Shown: in pieces, positions 27,329 through 36,310 of the stretch
Position numbering within the stretch: position 1 is the stretch's first letter
Layout: every line of letters starts with the position of its first letter
Origin: Calothrix membranacea FACHB-236
GTDB taxonomy: Bacteria > Cyanobacteriota > Cyanobacteriia > Cyanobacteriales > Nostocaceae
Direction: 5' to 3'
NCBI RefSeq assembly: GCF_014696315.1
Contig: NZ_JACJPX010000032.1
Location: forward strand, 1-64,000
Length of the DNA: 64,000 nucleotides
Position numbers and translations under genes: made by a program
Notes under the pieces: generated by a model
Databases searched by the model: none
The model's input: only the letters and a program-made list of their open reading frames with translations
Told to the model about the DNA's origin: nothing

Positions 27329-29059
27329 ATGAACTTACTCACAAAAACTCTGCAAACGCCCGCTTCTCCAGGGCTTTTGACAATTGAAACTGTAGAAATT
27401 GCACCTCAAACAACTGCTATTCGTTGCCTTGACTGGGATAGAGAACGTTTTGATATTGAATTTGGATTAAGGAATGGTACAACCTATAATTCTTTCTTAA
27501 TTCGGGATGAAAAAGTTGCTTTAGTTGATACTTCTCACCGTAAATTTGAGCAGTTATACCTAGAATTAATTACAGGATTAATTGACCCAACAAAAATAGA
27601 TTACTTAATTGTCAGCCACACCGAACCCGATCATAGTGCTTTAGTTAAAGACATCTTACAATTAGCCCCCAACATCACTATTGTGGCGGCAAAGGTCGCA
27701 ATTCAATTTCTAGAAAACATGGTTCACCAGCCATTTAAATCCATCCAGGTGAAAAGTGGACAGCGTTTAGCATTAGGCGATGGGCACGAATTAGAATTTA
27801 TCTCTGCGCCTAACTTACATTGGCCCGATACAATTTTGACTTTCGATCATAAAACAGGCATTCTCTACACCTGCGATGTATTTGGAATGCACTACTGCGA
27901 CGATCACACCTATGATGAGAACTTTAATGTCATCGAAGATGATTTTAAATATTACTATGATTGTTTGATGGGGCCGAATGCCCGCTCTGTATTAGCAGCT
28001 TTAAAGCGGATTGAAAATTTAGAAATTGGTACCGTTGCAACCGGACACGGGCCTTTACTGAAAAACTATATTCCCGAATGGCTGGGACGGTATAAAAACT
28101 GGAGTTTAGAACAAGCAAAAACAGAGACATTAGTCGCGCTGTTTTATGCCGAAGATTACGGCTATAGCGAACATTTAGTGAGAACGATCGCGCATGGCTG
28201 CACGAGAACAGGTGTAGCAGTAGAATTAGTTGATATCAATAGCGCCGAACCGCAAGAAGTCCGGGAATTAGTAGGACAAGCTGCTGGGTTAATTATTAGT
28301 ATGCCTGCTCAAAATGCAGTTAATGCTCAAGCGGCAATCAGCACAATTTTAGCGGCGGCTCATAATAAACAAAGCATTGGTTTATTAGAATCTGGTGGTG
28401 GTGAAGATGAACCTGTTTATCCCTTACGCAATAAGTTTCAGGAATTAGGATTAACAGAAGCCTTCCCGCCAATTTTAGTTAAAGAAAGTCCCACCGCTGC
28501 CTTAGAACAACTATGTGATGAAGCGGGTACAGACCTGGGGCAATGGTTAACCCGCGATCGCACTATCAAACAAATCAAATCCATCAATACAGATTTAGAG
28601 AAAGCCTTAGGCAGAATTAGCAACGGACTCTACATTATTACTGCCAAAAAAGGAGAAGTTCAAAGTGCGATGTTCGCTTCTTGGGTGACCCAAGCCAGCT
28701 TAAATCCTTTAGGAGTAGCAATCGCTGTTTCCAAAGACCGCGCTATTGAATCATTAATGCACGTAGGCGATCGCTTTGTCCTCAATGTTTTAGAAGAAGG
28801 CAATTACCAAAGCTTAATGAAACATTTCCTCAAGCGCTTTCCCCCAGGTGCAGACCGATTTGCCGGAGTCAAAACCTATCCAGCCACCAACGGCTCCCCC
28901 ATTTTAGCTGAAGCCTTAGCCTACATGGAATGCGAAATCACCAGCCGCATCGATTGTGGTGACCATTGGATTATTTACAGCACAGTCCAAACCGGACGAG
29001 TTGCCAAAGTCAACGCCCTCACCGCCGTCCACCACCGCAAAATCGGTAATCATTACTAA
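27329..29059 (+). CDS. flv4: Flavodiiron protein Flv4
   Basis: 576 residues with the three modules of cyanobacterial flavodiiron proteins: a metallo-beta-lactamase-like domain (about 30-250), a flavodoxin domain (about 260-400; LFYAEDYGYSEHLVRTIAHG) and a C-terminal flavin-reductase domain (about 425-575). The diiron ligands are intact, with HTEPDH in SHTEPDHSALVKD and later His and Asp in CDVFGMHYCDDHTY and GHGP. I call it Flv4 rather than Flv3 because the next two genes are an Sll0218-like membrane protein and a partner with degenerate ligands, the exact order of the flv4-sll0218-flv2 operon. Flv4/Flv2 divert electrons at photosystem II under low CO2 and high light. Start ATG 27329. Confidence 0.9.
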   Translation: MNLLTKTLQTPASPGLLTIETVEIAPQTTAIRCLDWDRERFDIEFGLRNGTTYNSFLIRDEKVALVDTSHRKFEQLYLELITGLIDPTKIDYLIVSHTEPDHSALVKDILQLAPNITIVAAKVAIQFLENMVHQPFKSIQVKSGQRLALGDGHELEFISAPNLHWPDTILTFDHKTGILYTCDVFGMHYCDDHTYDENFNVIEDDFKYYYDCLMGPNARSVLAALKRIENLEIGTVATGHGPLLKNYIPEWLGRYKNWSLEQAKTETLVALFYAEDYGYSEHLVRTIAHGCTRTGVAVELVDINSAEPQEVRELVGQAAGLIISMPAQNAVNAQAAISTILAAAHNKQSIGLLESGGGEDEPVYPLRNKFQELGLTEAFPPILVKESPTAALEQLCDEAGTDLGQWLTRDRTIKQIKSINTDLEKALGRISNGLYIITAKKGEVQSAMFASWVTQASLNPLGVAIAVSKDRAIESLMHVGDRFVLNVLEEGNYQSLMKHFLKRFPPGADRFAGVKTYPATNGSPILAEALAYMECEITSRIDCGDHWIIYSTVQTGRVAKVNALTAVHHRKIGNHY

Positions 29060-29172
29060 ATTTGGGCATGGGGCATAGGGTATAGCGCATAGGAAAAGCT
29101 TTTTATCCCTTTCCCCCTTACCCCTTAACCCTTTCCCCCAATCCCCAGTCCCCAATCCCCAATCCCACCAAT

Positions 29173-29685
29173 ATGTATCAGCCTGCTGAAAATAACTCAA
29201 CTCCCATGTATGAAATCAATCGTGGGCGCATCGTCCGTAGCTTGGAATTGATCCAAGACCTGATTGTGATTTCTTTGTGCATGGGTTTATTTAGCTTCAT
29301 GGTGATTCAAGTGAGAGATATGTTTCTCTCCTTACTCCCTCCATTAGATTTCCATGTAGTCACAGCCGATATTTTGTTTTTGCTCATTTTAGTTGAGTTA
29401 TTCCGGCTTTTAATTATTTACCTGCAAGAACAACGCATTTCTATTGGTGTAGCCGTCGAAGTTTCCATTGTCTCAGCCTTACGAGAAGTCATTGTTAAAG
29501 GCGTACTAGAAATTAGTTCCGCTCAAGTTTTAGCCACTTGTGCCTTCTTACTCGTTTTAGGAATACTACTTTTCTTACGAGTTTGGCTACCCCCAACATT
29601 TGAAGGCATCGATCCAGAACAAGAAGTGAGTAAACGCTATAAACGCCTTCATCAAGCGGAATTAGCGAAAAGTAACGGACGTTAA
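29173..29685 (+). CDS. Sll0218-like membrane protein of the flv4-2 operon
   Basis: 170 residues with about four membrane helices: DLIVISLCMGLFSFMVIQV, VTADILFLLILVELFRLLII, a weaker third around SIVSALREVIVKGVLEI, and VLATCAFLLVLGILLFLRVW. It resembles the PsiE-like protein encoded by the middle gene of the flv4-2 operon, shown in Synechocystis to support photosystem II assembly or stability. It sits 113 bases after flv4 and 124 before flv2. The spacers consist of short C-rich heptamer repeats, so the three genes are likely one transcript. Start is ATG 29173 or ATG 29206; neither has a good ribosome-binding site. Confidence 0.88.
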   Translation: MYQPAENNSTPMYEINRGRIVRSLELIQDLIVISLCMGLFSFMVIQVRDMFLSLLPPLDFHVVTADILFLLILVELFRLLIIYLQEQRISIGVAVEVSIVSALREVIVKGVLEISSAQVLATCAFLLVLGILLFLRVWLPPTFEGIDPEQEVSKRYKRLHQAELAKSNGR

Positions 29686-29809
29686 GGCAAGGGGGCAGGG
29701 AGCAGGGAGCAGGGGGAGAAATAATTAATGGCAAACCCCAAACACCAATGCCCAATGCCCCATGCCCAATGCCCCATTACCAATTACCCATTACCCATTA
29801 CCAATTACC

Positions 29810-31546
29810 ATGTCCACCGCAACCCTAACCCCCAACCGTTCTCGAGATGTTCAGTTAGCTGAAATTGGTACCAATACGCTGATATTGCGATCGCGTACTT
29901 GGGAACGTCTCAAATTTGAGGTTGAATATTCCCGACAAAAGGGAACTACGGCAAATTCTTATTTGATTCAAGCTGATAAAAAGGTTTTAATTGACCCTCC
30001 TGGTGAGTCTTTTACGGAGATTTTCTTAGCAGAATTAGCGCAAAATTTAGATTTCACGACCTTAGATTATATTGTTCTCGGTCATATCAATCCTAACCGT
30101 AGAGCTACTTTAAAGGTTTTACTCTCCCTAGCGCCGCAAGTGACGTTAATTTGTTCTCGCCCAGCTGCGAATGCGCTGAAAACCGCTTTTCCTGAATGGG
30201 AATCACGTATTCAAGCTGTACGCTCAGAAGATACTCTCGATTTAGGCCAGGGACATCTTTTATCATTTATCAGTGTTCCTACTCCCCGTTGGGCTGATGG
30301 GCTTTGTACTTACGATTCTGCAACCAAAATTCTCTACACTGATAAGTTTTTTGGCGCTCATATTTGTGAGGATGCTTTATTTGATGAAGATTGGAAAGCT
30401 TTAGACGCAGAACGTCGCTACTATTTTGATTGTCTTCATGCTCCCCAAGCTAAACAAGTAGAAGCCGCTTTAGATAAACTGGCAATTTTTGGTGCAAAAT
30501 CTTACGCACCTGCACATGGCCCAGTTGTGCGTTACAGCCTCAGCCGTTTTACTTATGATTATCGCCAATGGTGTCAAGGTCAAAAGTCCCAAGAGTTAAG
30601 CGTCGCCTTACTTTATGCCTCTGCTTATGGGAATACAGCAATTTTGGCAAGTGCGATCGCTCAAGGTTTAATTGAAAATGGCATTAATGTCGAATCAATC
30701 AACTGTGAACTAGCAGATGCGGCGGAAATTACCCGCGTTGTTGAAGCTTGCGATGGCTTAATTATAGGTTCGCCTACTTTAGGCGGTCATGCGCCAACGC
30801 AAATTCAAACGGCTTTAGGAATAGTCCTCGCAGCGGGAGCAAAAACTAAGTTAGCTGGGGTTTTTGGTTCCTACGGTTGGAGTGGCGAAGCGATTGATTT
30901 AATCGAAAGTAAGCTTAAAGATGCCAATTATGGTTTAGGGTTTGAGACAATTCGAGTTCGCTTTAGCCCCACTCCCTATGTTTTACAGCAGTGTCAAGAT
31001 GCAGGTGCGACTTTTGCCCAAACCTTAAAGAAAACCAAGAAACTGCGTACTTCTCGCCAAGTAGTAACAGAAGCGCAAGTAGACCGCACCGAACAAGCAG
31101 TAGGCAGAATTATCGGTTCTTTGTGCGTCGTTACAACTCGCGATCGCGATCATCACAAAGGTATCTTAACTTCTTGGGTATCCCAGGCAACTTTTAACCC
31201 CCCAGGAATTATGATTGCGATCGCTCAAGAGCAAAATGCTGATTTAATGCGCCATCCTGGTGACAAATTTGTGCTGAATATCTTAAAAGAAGGCAGAAAT
31301 GTCCGGCGCTATTTTTCTCGTCACAGCAGTTTAGGCGAAAATCCCTTTGCAAATCTTCCTACCCAAACCGCTGACAATGGCTGCTTAATTTTAAATGAAG
31401 CTTTAGCTTATTTAGAATGTACAGTCCAAAATCAACTAGAATGCGGCGACAGATATTTAATTTATGCCGTAGTTAATAGTGGAGAAGTCTTAGAAAACGA
31501 TGGCTTCACTGCTATTGAACATCGAAATTCAGGTAGTCAATATTAA
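29810..31546 (+). CDS. flv2: Flavodiiron protein Flv2
   Basis: 578 residues from ATG 29810 (MSTATLTPNRSRDVQLAEIG). The frame is open 16 codons further upstream, but that part encodes only heptamer repeat. It has the same three modules as Flv4: lactamase-like, flavodoxin (LLYASAYGNTAILASAIAQG) and flavin reductase. The first ligand motif, HxExDH in Flv4, reads GHINPNRRATLK here: Glu, Asp and the second His are replaced by Asn, Asn and Arg. Loss of the acidic ligands is the hallmark of Flv2 (and Flv1), which act as heterodimers with Flv4 (and Flv3). Together with the operon order this supports the Flv2 call. Confidence 0.9.
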   Translation: MSTATLTPNRSRDVQLAEIGTNTLILRSRTWERLKFEVEYSRQKGTTANSYLIQADKKVLIDPPGESFTEIFLAELAQNLDFTTLDYIVLGHINPNRRATLKVLLSLAPQVTLICSRPAANALKTAFPEWESRIQAVRSEDTLDLGQGHLLSFISVPTPRWADGLCTYDSATKILYTDKFFGAHICEDALFDEDWKALDAERRYYFDCLHAPQAKQVEAALDKLAIFGAKSYAPAHGPVVRYSLSRFTYDYRQWCQGQKSQELSVALLYASAYGNTAILASAIAQGLIENGINVESINCELADAAEITRVVEACDGLIIGSPTLGGHAPTQIQTALGIVLAAGAKTKLAGVFGSYGWSGEAIDLIESKLKDANYGLGFETIRVRFSPTPYVLQQCQDAGATFAQTLKKTKKLRTSRQVVTEAQVDRTEQAVGRIIGSLCVVTTRDRDHHKGILTSWVSQATFNPPGIMIAIAQEQNADLMRHPGDKFVLNILKEGRNVRRYFSRHSSLGENPFANLPTQTADNGCLILNEALAYLECTVQNQLECGDRYLIYAVVNSGEVLENDGFTAIEHRNSGSQY

Positions 31547-31549
31547 ATA

Positions 31550-31642
31550 GAAGCGTTGCATAAATGAATTATTAATTATCAATTTCAATAATTAATAATT
31601 CATTCATAATTAGCGAAATCATCCATGATTTAGCAACGCCTC
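31550..31642. mobile_element. MITE-like inverted repeat, GCGTTGC ends
   Basis: About 93 bp starting AAGCGTTGCATAAATG and ending CATGATTTAGCAACGCCTC. The interior carries a perfect 16-bp stem, with ATGAATTATTAATTAT at 31564-31579 and its inverse at 31588-31603. GCGTTGC-type ends occur on cyanobacterial IS elements, so this may be an internally deleted derivative. Directly downstream of the flv2 stop, it could also end the flv4-2 transcript. Confidence 0.6.
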
Positions 31643-31767
31643 AATCAAGTATGGGGGATGAGGCATTTGGTATTTGGCGCTTGGTGTTTGGTATTTGTCC
31701 TTATATCAGCTTTGTCTCCCTTTTCCTCTTTGTAATATCAGCAAGGGGGAAATAAATTTATATTAAC

Positions 31768-31908
31768 AGGACTTACGCAACTGGTACACCCATCTTCTGG
31801 TTTAAGAGTCAAAGGTCAAGGGTCAAGGGTCAAAAATTCAGGTTTTTTGGACTTTTGACCCTTGACTCTTGACAGCCTGAACGAAAAAAATGTGACACTT
31901 GCGTAAGC
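31768..31908. mobile_element. MITE-like element with AGGACTTACGC termini (copy 3)
   Basis: Left end AGGACTTACGCAACTGG and right end CACTTGCGTAAG are inverted copies of the ends of the 20067 and 20915 elements. The interior differs: an inverted pair AAGGGTCAAGGGTCAA / TTGACCCTTGAC-type repeats fold on themselves. It lies between the converging flv2 and ung genes. Confidence 0.6.
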
Positions 31909-31963
31909 TTTAATTAATTCAAATCATTATCTATAAATTTCTTTAGTCCCTAATTTATAGACC

Positions 31964-32659
31964 CTATAAATCTGGAATTTGCCAATTAATCTCTGGCTTA
32001 CCAAAGGAACGCAAGGCTGAATTAATCGCTGAGAAAGGTTTGCTACCAAAAAAACCATTACGCGCAGAAAGGGGTGAAGGGTGCGCTGATTGAATCACTT
32101 TGTGTCGTGTTGTATCTATTAATTTCAGCTTTTTTTGGGCATATCCACCCCACAACACAAACACAACCGGATCTAGCTTTTGGTTCACTTTGCTAATTAC
32201 TGCATCTGTGAAAGTTTCCCAACCCTGATTTTTATGAGAATTTGGTGTATGTGCTCTAACAGTGAGTACTGCATTCAGCATCAAAATACCTTGTTTAGCC
32301 CATGAGACTAAATATCCATGATTGGGAATATTAAACCCTACATCATCTTTGAGTTCTTTAAAGATATTAATTAACGATGGTGGAGGCTTAATACCAGGTT
32401 GCACAGAAAAGCATAATCCATGTGCCTGATTGTGGTCGTGGTAAGGATCTTGACCAAGTAACAAAACACTTACCTGCTCATAAGGTGTTAATTCAAAAGC
32501 TGAAAAAATTTTTTCTTCTGGTGGATAGATAGTATAAGATTGGCGTTCCGCTAATAAAAAAGTTTGCAGCTTACTGAAATATGGTTTATCAAACTCTTCA
32601 GACAGTACTGTTTGCCAAGAGGGTGACAATCTGATGTGCGTCACAATTTTTGCCTTCAA
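31964..32659 (-). CDS. ung: Uracil-DNA glycosylase, family 1
   Basis: Removes uracil from DNA as the first step of base-excision repair. 231 residues, the usual length. Motif 1 GQDPYHD (catalytic Asp and His) lies at about 66-72, the uracil-recognition Asn is in MLNAVLTVR, and the leucine-loop motif HPSPLSARNGFFGSKPFS is near 190. All family 1 hallmarks are intact. The gene stands alone on the minus strand, converging with flv2. The yfr1 small RNA lies 270 bases upstream on the opposite strand. Confidence 0.96.
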   Translation of the reverse strand: MKAKIVTHIRLSPSWQTVLSEEFDKPYFSKLQTFLLAERQSYTIYPPEEKIFSAFELTPYEQVSVLLLGQDPYHDHNQAHGLCFSVQPGIKPPPSLINIFKELKDDVGFNIPNHGYLVSWAKQGILMLNAVLTVRAHTPNSHKNQGWETFTDAVISKVNQKLDPVVFVLWGGYAQKKLKLIDTTRHKVIQSAHPSPLSARNGFFGSKPFSAINSALRSFGKPEINWQIPDL

Positions 32660-32930
32660 TTAAATCAGTAAACTTGAATTATATAGGAATCTGGTTTGAT
32701 GTTTGGATTTACTGGTGTAAAGTCATATAGCTACTATTCTCTAGCTGCCTTGAATCCAATAAGGTGTAAATAGAAAAAGCATTTGTAATTGTGTTACTTA
32801 CTGCTCTATGAAATTTATTAAACCTGTATTAAGTATGACTTCATTAAATTTACTTATCTTCATACAGAATTCGCATGATTTTCATACGAGGTATATGTAA
32901 TTTCCACATATAGTTGTTAAACTAGTTTTA
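32660..32930. other. Spacer between ung and yfr1
   Basis: AT-rich, no ORF seen. It should contain the promoters of ung (minus) and of yfr1 (plus). A -10-like TAAACT at 32918-32923 sits seven bases before the first yfr1 stem, which suggests the yfr1 start near 32930. Confidence 0.4.
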
Positions 32931-33000
32931 AGCAAACATTGAGTTTGCTCCTCACACCATACTTTTACCCTCTTGTTTGTCAATGGCAAGGGGGTTTTTT
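32931..33000 (+). ncRNA. yfr1: Small regulatory RNA Yfr1
   Basis: Architecture read directly: a 5' hairpin AGCAAAC-ATTGA-GTTTGCT (32931-32949) with a perfect 7-bp stem, then an unpaired CCTCACACC (32950-32958; the fuller string GCTCCTCACACC overlaps the end of the stem), a short A/T-rich linker, and a terminator hairpin ACCCTCTTG...CAAGGGGGT followed by six T. An exposed ACUCCUCACACC-type motif between two stem-loops, about 60-70 nt in all, defines Yfr1, a nearly universal cyanobacterial sRNA that pairs with porin and other mRNAs. The first base of the motif is G instead of A here. No coding potential. Confidence 0.86.
32967..33000 (+). terminator. Rho-independent terminator of yfr1
   Basis: The ACCCTCTTG arm pairs with CAAGGGGGT (one G-T/G mismatch) over an 11-base loop and is followed by TTTTTT. 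This is the 3' end of the yfr1 RNA. Confidence 0.85.
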
Positions 33001-33117
33001 CTATTTTGGGACAACGAAATATAGTAATACTTGTGGGTTAAGGGGAAAAAGGGGAATGAGGAAAGGGAAAAAGACCTCTAACCTTTCCATTGGTAAAATT
33101 ATCAGGTGAAATCTCAG

Positions 33118-33978
33118 CTACGGGTTGCAATACATACATTGCGCCGGATCTGCAAACTCTCTACCCTCAGGGAACAATTTTTCTTGGCTGAAACCGCATT
33201 TTTTGCATTGATACACTACAGACAGCAACAAATTTGTAGGTGTAGCGCAAATTTCACAGGGTAAGCCTTTAATTCGTTCTGTAATCTCAAATCCAGGCGT
33301 AAAACATTGTGGACATTGGCTTTTTAGCTTTTTTAATAAGTTCTGGGTAGCTTTGGCAATATTTTGCATCCGAGTGGGGTTATAAAGTGCGCGCATATCG
33401 GTTTCCAGATGCACTTTACCATCGGGAGAATTATTTAACGCCCAATTTATTGCTGCTAAAAGTTTTTCTTTAGTAGTAATACCTTTAATTATCTCTCTAC
33501 TATCTTGAGGTAATTCCTGACAACTCACAACTAATCCATGTTCAGGAAAACCAACTTTTAATGCGAAATCATAGGCTGCTGCGAAATTTTCTACTATCTG
33601 ATGATTAAAATTAGTTTCTAATGATAATTCTTCGCCAACAATTTCTAAGTCATTTTCTTTATCTAATAAAATAACGATTTCGCGATTAGAGTAAACATAA
33701 GGGATATAAGGGTGAGGTGCAAAGCTACCTTCACTGGCGATCGCTAAAGTTGTATCTGTTAATTCTAGTGCTTTTTCCGCTTTTAACCTAGCTGCCTCAA
33801 TTTGAGTTCCAGGTCGTTCTATCTCTCTAGTAAATGTCCCAAAAATATCAGTATTAAAATCCTGGGGTACTATGATTTGAAGATTTAACTCTTCCAAGAT
33901 AGGGGCAATAGCTTTCTCTTTTTGATGCATAGTTGCCAGTATTGCCACACGATTATGAAATAACTGCTGATTATTCAT
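33118..33978 (-). CDS. DUF6671 family protein with two C-terminal zinc-ribbon-like pairs
   Basis: 286 residues from ATG 33978, which has AGGAGGT eight bases upstream; ten further upstream codons are open but lie before this site. The N-terminal 200 residues (RVAILATMHQKEKAIAPILE, ARLKAEKALELTDTTLAIAS, HLETDMRALYNPTRM) are those of a conserved bacterial family that I know only by its DUF number. The C-terminus contains four CxxC pairs: CPQC, CEIC, CKKC and CMYC, consistent with two zinc ribbons. Soluble, no signal peptide. Function unknown; the zinc ribbons could bind nucleic acid or protein. Confidence 0.8.
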   Translation of the reverse strand: MNNQQLFHNRVAILATMHQKEKAIAPILEELNLQIIVPQDFNTDIFGTFTREIERPGTQIEAARLKAEKALELTDTTLAIASEGSFAPHPYIPYVYSNREIVILLDKENDLEIVGEELSLETNFNHQIVENFAAAYDFALKVGFPEHGLVVSCQELPQDSREIIKGITTKEKLLAAINWALNNSPDGKVHLETDMRALYNPTRMQNIAKATQNLLKKLKSQCPQCFTPGFEITERIKGLPCEICATPTNLLLSVVYQCKKCGFSQEKLFPEGREFADPAQCMYCNP

Positions 33979-34109
33979 AGTGGGTTTACCTCCTATAAAT
34001 TTTGGCAAGTTTAGTTTATTTTATCCAACAAACTAAACCTGCCAAAAATAAAAATGATCGGGGACTGGGGACTGGGTATTTGGGACTGGGTATTATATAC
34101 CTTGCGGTA

Positions 34110-34694
34110 TTAGCCTTGTTCTTGTACAACCTGTCCTATTTGTGCTTCTAGCTTTTCTTTATCGCGCTTGCGTTTTTTAGCATAAAGCTGAATAGTCACT
34201 GCCATTAAAATAATCGATGCAAAAATAACCCAAGCGGTGATATCAGTAGGCAGATTATTTTTGAACACAGCCAGTAATACAATCACCATCAACATCACTG
34301 TAGGCGCTTCATTTAAAGCACGTAACTGTTGACTATTCCAACGACATTCATCTACTGCTAATTTTTTCATGAGGCGAGAGCAGTAATGATGATAGCCAAT
34401 TAAGAGAGTAACAAACAACAGTTTGATATGTAACCAACCCTCTTTTAATACATCTGGTTCAGTACTAACTAAACCAATTGCCATTGCTACCGTCACTAAC
34501 ATTCCTGGGGTAGTGATGATATTGTAGAGGCGTTTTTCCATAATTTGATACTGATTTTTCAGTATCGTGCGTGCTGGTTCTGCTTCTTGGTTTGCTTCAA
34601 CGTGATAGATAAAAAGACGCACTAGGTAAAATAACCCAGCAAACCAAACTACGAAGCCAATGATATGAAAAGCTTTAAACCAAGAATAAGCCAT
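34110..34694 (-). CDS. hemJ: Protoporphyrinogen IX oxidase HemJ
   Basis: Oxidises protoporphyrinogen IX to protoporphyrin IX, the last common step of heme and chlorophyll synthesis, in the membrane. 194 residues from ATG 34694 (MAYSWFKAFHIIGFVVWFAG), the standard HemJ start; the open frame reaches 34757 but the added codons do not match the family. Four to five membrane helices are visible, with the conserved His in the first (KAFHIIG) and RLYNIITTPGM and HIKLLFVTLLIGYHHYCSRL in the middle. GGCAGG lies upstream as a weak ribosome-binding site. The C-terminal tail is Lys-rich. Confidence 0.93.
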   Translation of the reverse strand: MAYSWFKAFHIIGFVVWFAGLFYLVRLFIYHVEANQEAEPARTILKNQYQIMEKRLYNIITTPGMLVTVAMAIGLVSTEPDVLKEGWLHIKLLFVTLLIGYHHYCSRLMKKLAVDECRWNSQQLRALNEAPTVMLMVIVLLAVFKNNLPTDITAWVIFASIILMAVTIQLYAKKRKRDKEKLEAQIGQVVQEQG

Positions 34695-35138
34695 GAATTG
34701 TAACCTGCCTTTCTCAAGTTGTTGTGGAGTAGCGAACGCCTGAATGGCCGCAAGCACTCCCTTTATCAGGTTACGGTAAAACCTTATGCGAAGGCTGATT
34801 GCTCACGAGCATAATCGATTAAGAAGTGTAACGCATTCTCTATCGATAAATCTCTAGCTTTGAGGTGAGAACGAAAAATAGGTGTTGCAATTTTCTGCAT
34901 TAGGAAAATATGTAATGATGACTGAAATATATAATTGCTGCATATCCAGCTAAGAGTTACGCGAACCCAAATAAAGGCTAGACAGGGTTTTCAAGTAAAT
35001 AAAATATATAGGTAGATGCACAATGTTGCTAATCAGTTGTAACTTACGGTGAAATAGACCTTTCAAATCTTACGCCAGTAAGTTCTTCTACAAGAGACGC
35101 TATATGTAGTGTACTCAAATTTAGGCATACTAATAGTT

Positions 35139-35810
35139 TTAGTATGATGTTGGGTTGCTCGTATTTGGTTTAAAAACGACATCTACCCAGTAATTACTGC
35201 CCTGATGTCCTTGAGTGGGAAAACCGCCTCCCGTACTATAAAAATACACACCATTAGGATTGTCTATGCTGTCGGCGGGAATATGTAATGGGCTAATATT
35301 GACGGCAGTTTTGAAGTATCCCATATCTTGAGCATATTGCCCTTGACTTGCATAGTATGAGGCAACATAAGTTTGTCCTGCTTGAATGGGGACAGGTGGA
35401 TATAACTGGACTGTTTGCCAACCAGGTGCAGGCTGCTGTCCCTCTACAGCCATTCCTTGTCTGAGTAATTCACCATTGGCATTCCATAAGTGAACTATGT
35501 ACCCACTATCAATAGCTACACCCCGGTAGAAGCGAATAGCATTAATCTGACCATCAACATCGGCAAAGAACTTTACTCCTACTTCTACTGGGCTGGAATC
35601 CTGTTCAATAGGGTTAATTGGTGTTCTCTGACAAAAAATTGTGTAAGTTTGCGTTTGTGGCGCTAATTGTGCTGAAGCCAAATTCACATTTGCATTAGTA
35701 GGCAAGAACCCAGATATTAAACTGATACCAAGATGCAGAAATACAGCTAGTAGAACAATGCCGATAATACGTTTCAATTTGCGGTAGTTGTGACGTTGAA
35801 AAAGCTGCAT
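35139..35810 (-). CDS. DUF4082-containing exported protein
   Basis: 223 residues from ATG 35810 with GGAGAA six bases upstream. The N-terminus is basic (RHNYRKLKRI) and is followed by one hydrophobic helix (IGIVLLAVFLHLGISLISG), so it is either secreted or a membrane-anchored protein facing outward. The remaining 160 residues are a DUF4082 beta-sandwich: VEVGVKFFADVDGQINAIRF, YRGVAIDSGYIVHLWNANGE, QAGQTYVASYYASQGQYA. This fold is often attached to extracellular glycan-related proteins. Here it stands alone and no catalytic domain is present. Role unknown; carbohydrate or matrix binding is a guess. Confidence 0.82.
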   Translation of the reverse strand: MQLFQRHNYRKLKRIIGIVLLAVFLHLGISLISGFLPTNANVNLASAQLAPQTQTYTIFCQRTPINPIEQDSSPVEVGVKFFADVDGQINAIRFYRGVAIDSGYIVHLWNANGELLRQGMAVEGQQPAPGWQTVQLYPPVPIQAGQTYVASYYASQGQYAQDMGYFKTAVNISPLHIPADSIDNPNGVYFYSTGGGFPTQGHQGSNYWVDVVFKPNTSNPTSY

Positions 35811-35840
35811 ATTTTTCTCCCAATGTAAATAATTTGACAA

Positions 35841-36310
35841 GTGGATCTGTTGCTAATTTATCAGTTGTTTTATACAGGAAATATAAAGTTTAATAGGATT
35901 AAGATATTTGAAATATCTGGCGCATAATTGGGAATTTATGCATAGCCAATTCATGCTATAGCAATGCGATTTGATTCTTAAACAATATAAGTTTCATGTA
36001 AAGCGTTTCACGCCAAAAGCTAAGCTAGAGAAAGCATTTGAAAGTGTATTATTATGTACTACAACGCATATTTTTATATTTAAGCCAAGTATCATTAAAA
36101 TATCTTATTGATTAATGTTTTACTGATTTATCTGTTATTTGTTGTCAGGTATATATTGCTAAAAAAATTATTGCTATTTAATAAATGAACAGCAAATTTA
36201 TTGAATAAAAATAACTATTAATGCGTATTTTTTTAATGAGCTAGCACATCCTCGAAATTCATAGATTGTTGAAGACTTAAATTGAGCATATACAACACAA
36301 ATTAAAGCCA
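35841..36310. other. AT-rich spacer, nothing recognised
   Basis: About 470 bases between the DUF4082 gene (minus) and the broken serine hydrolase (plus). No repeat family member, ORF, RNA gene or strong hairpin was seen. Confidence 0.4.

Noticed and set aside
27329-31546. Heterocyst-type Flv1B/Flv3B pair
   Set aside because: The intervening Sll0218-like membrane gene is characteristic of the flv4-2 operon and not of Flv1/Flv3 pairs.
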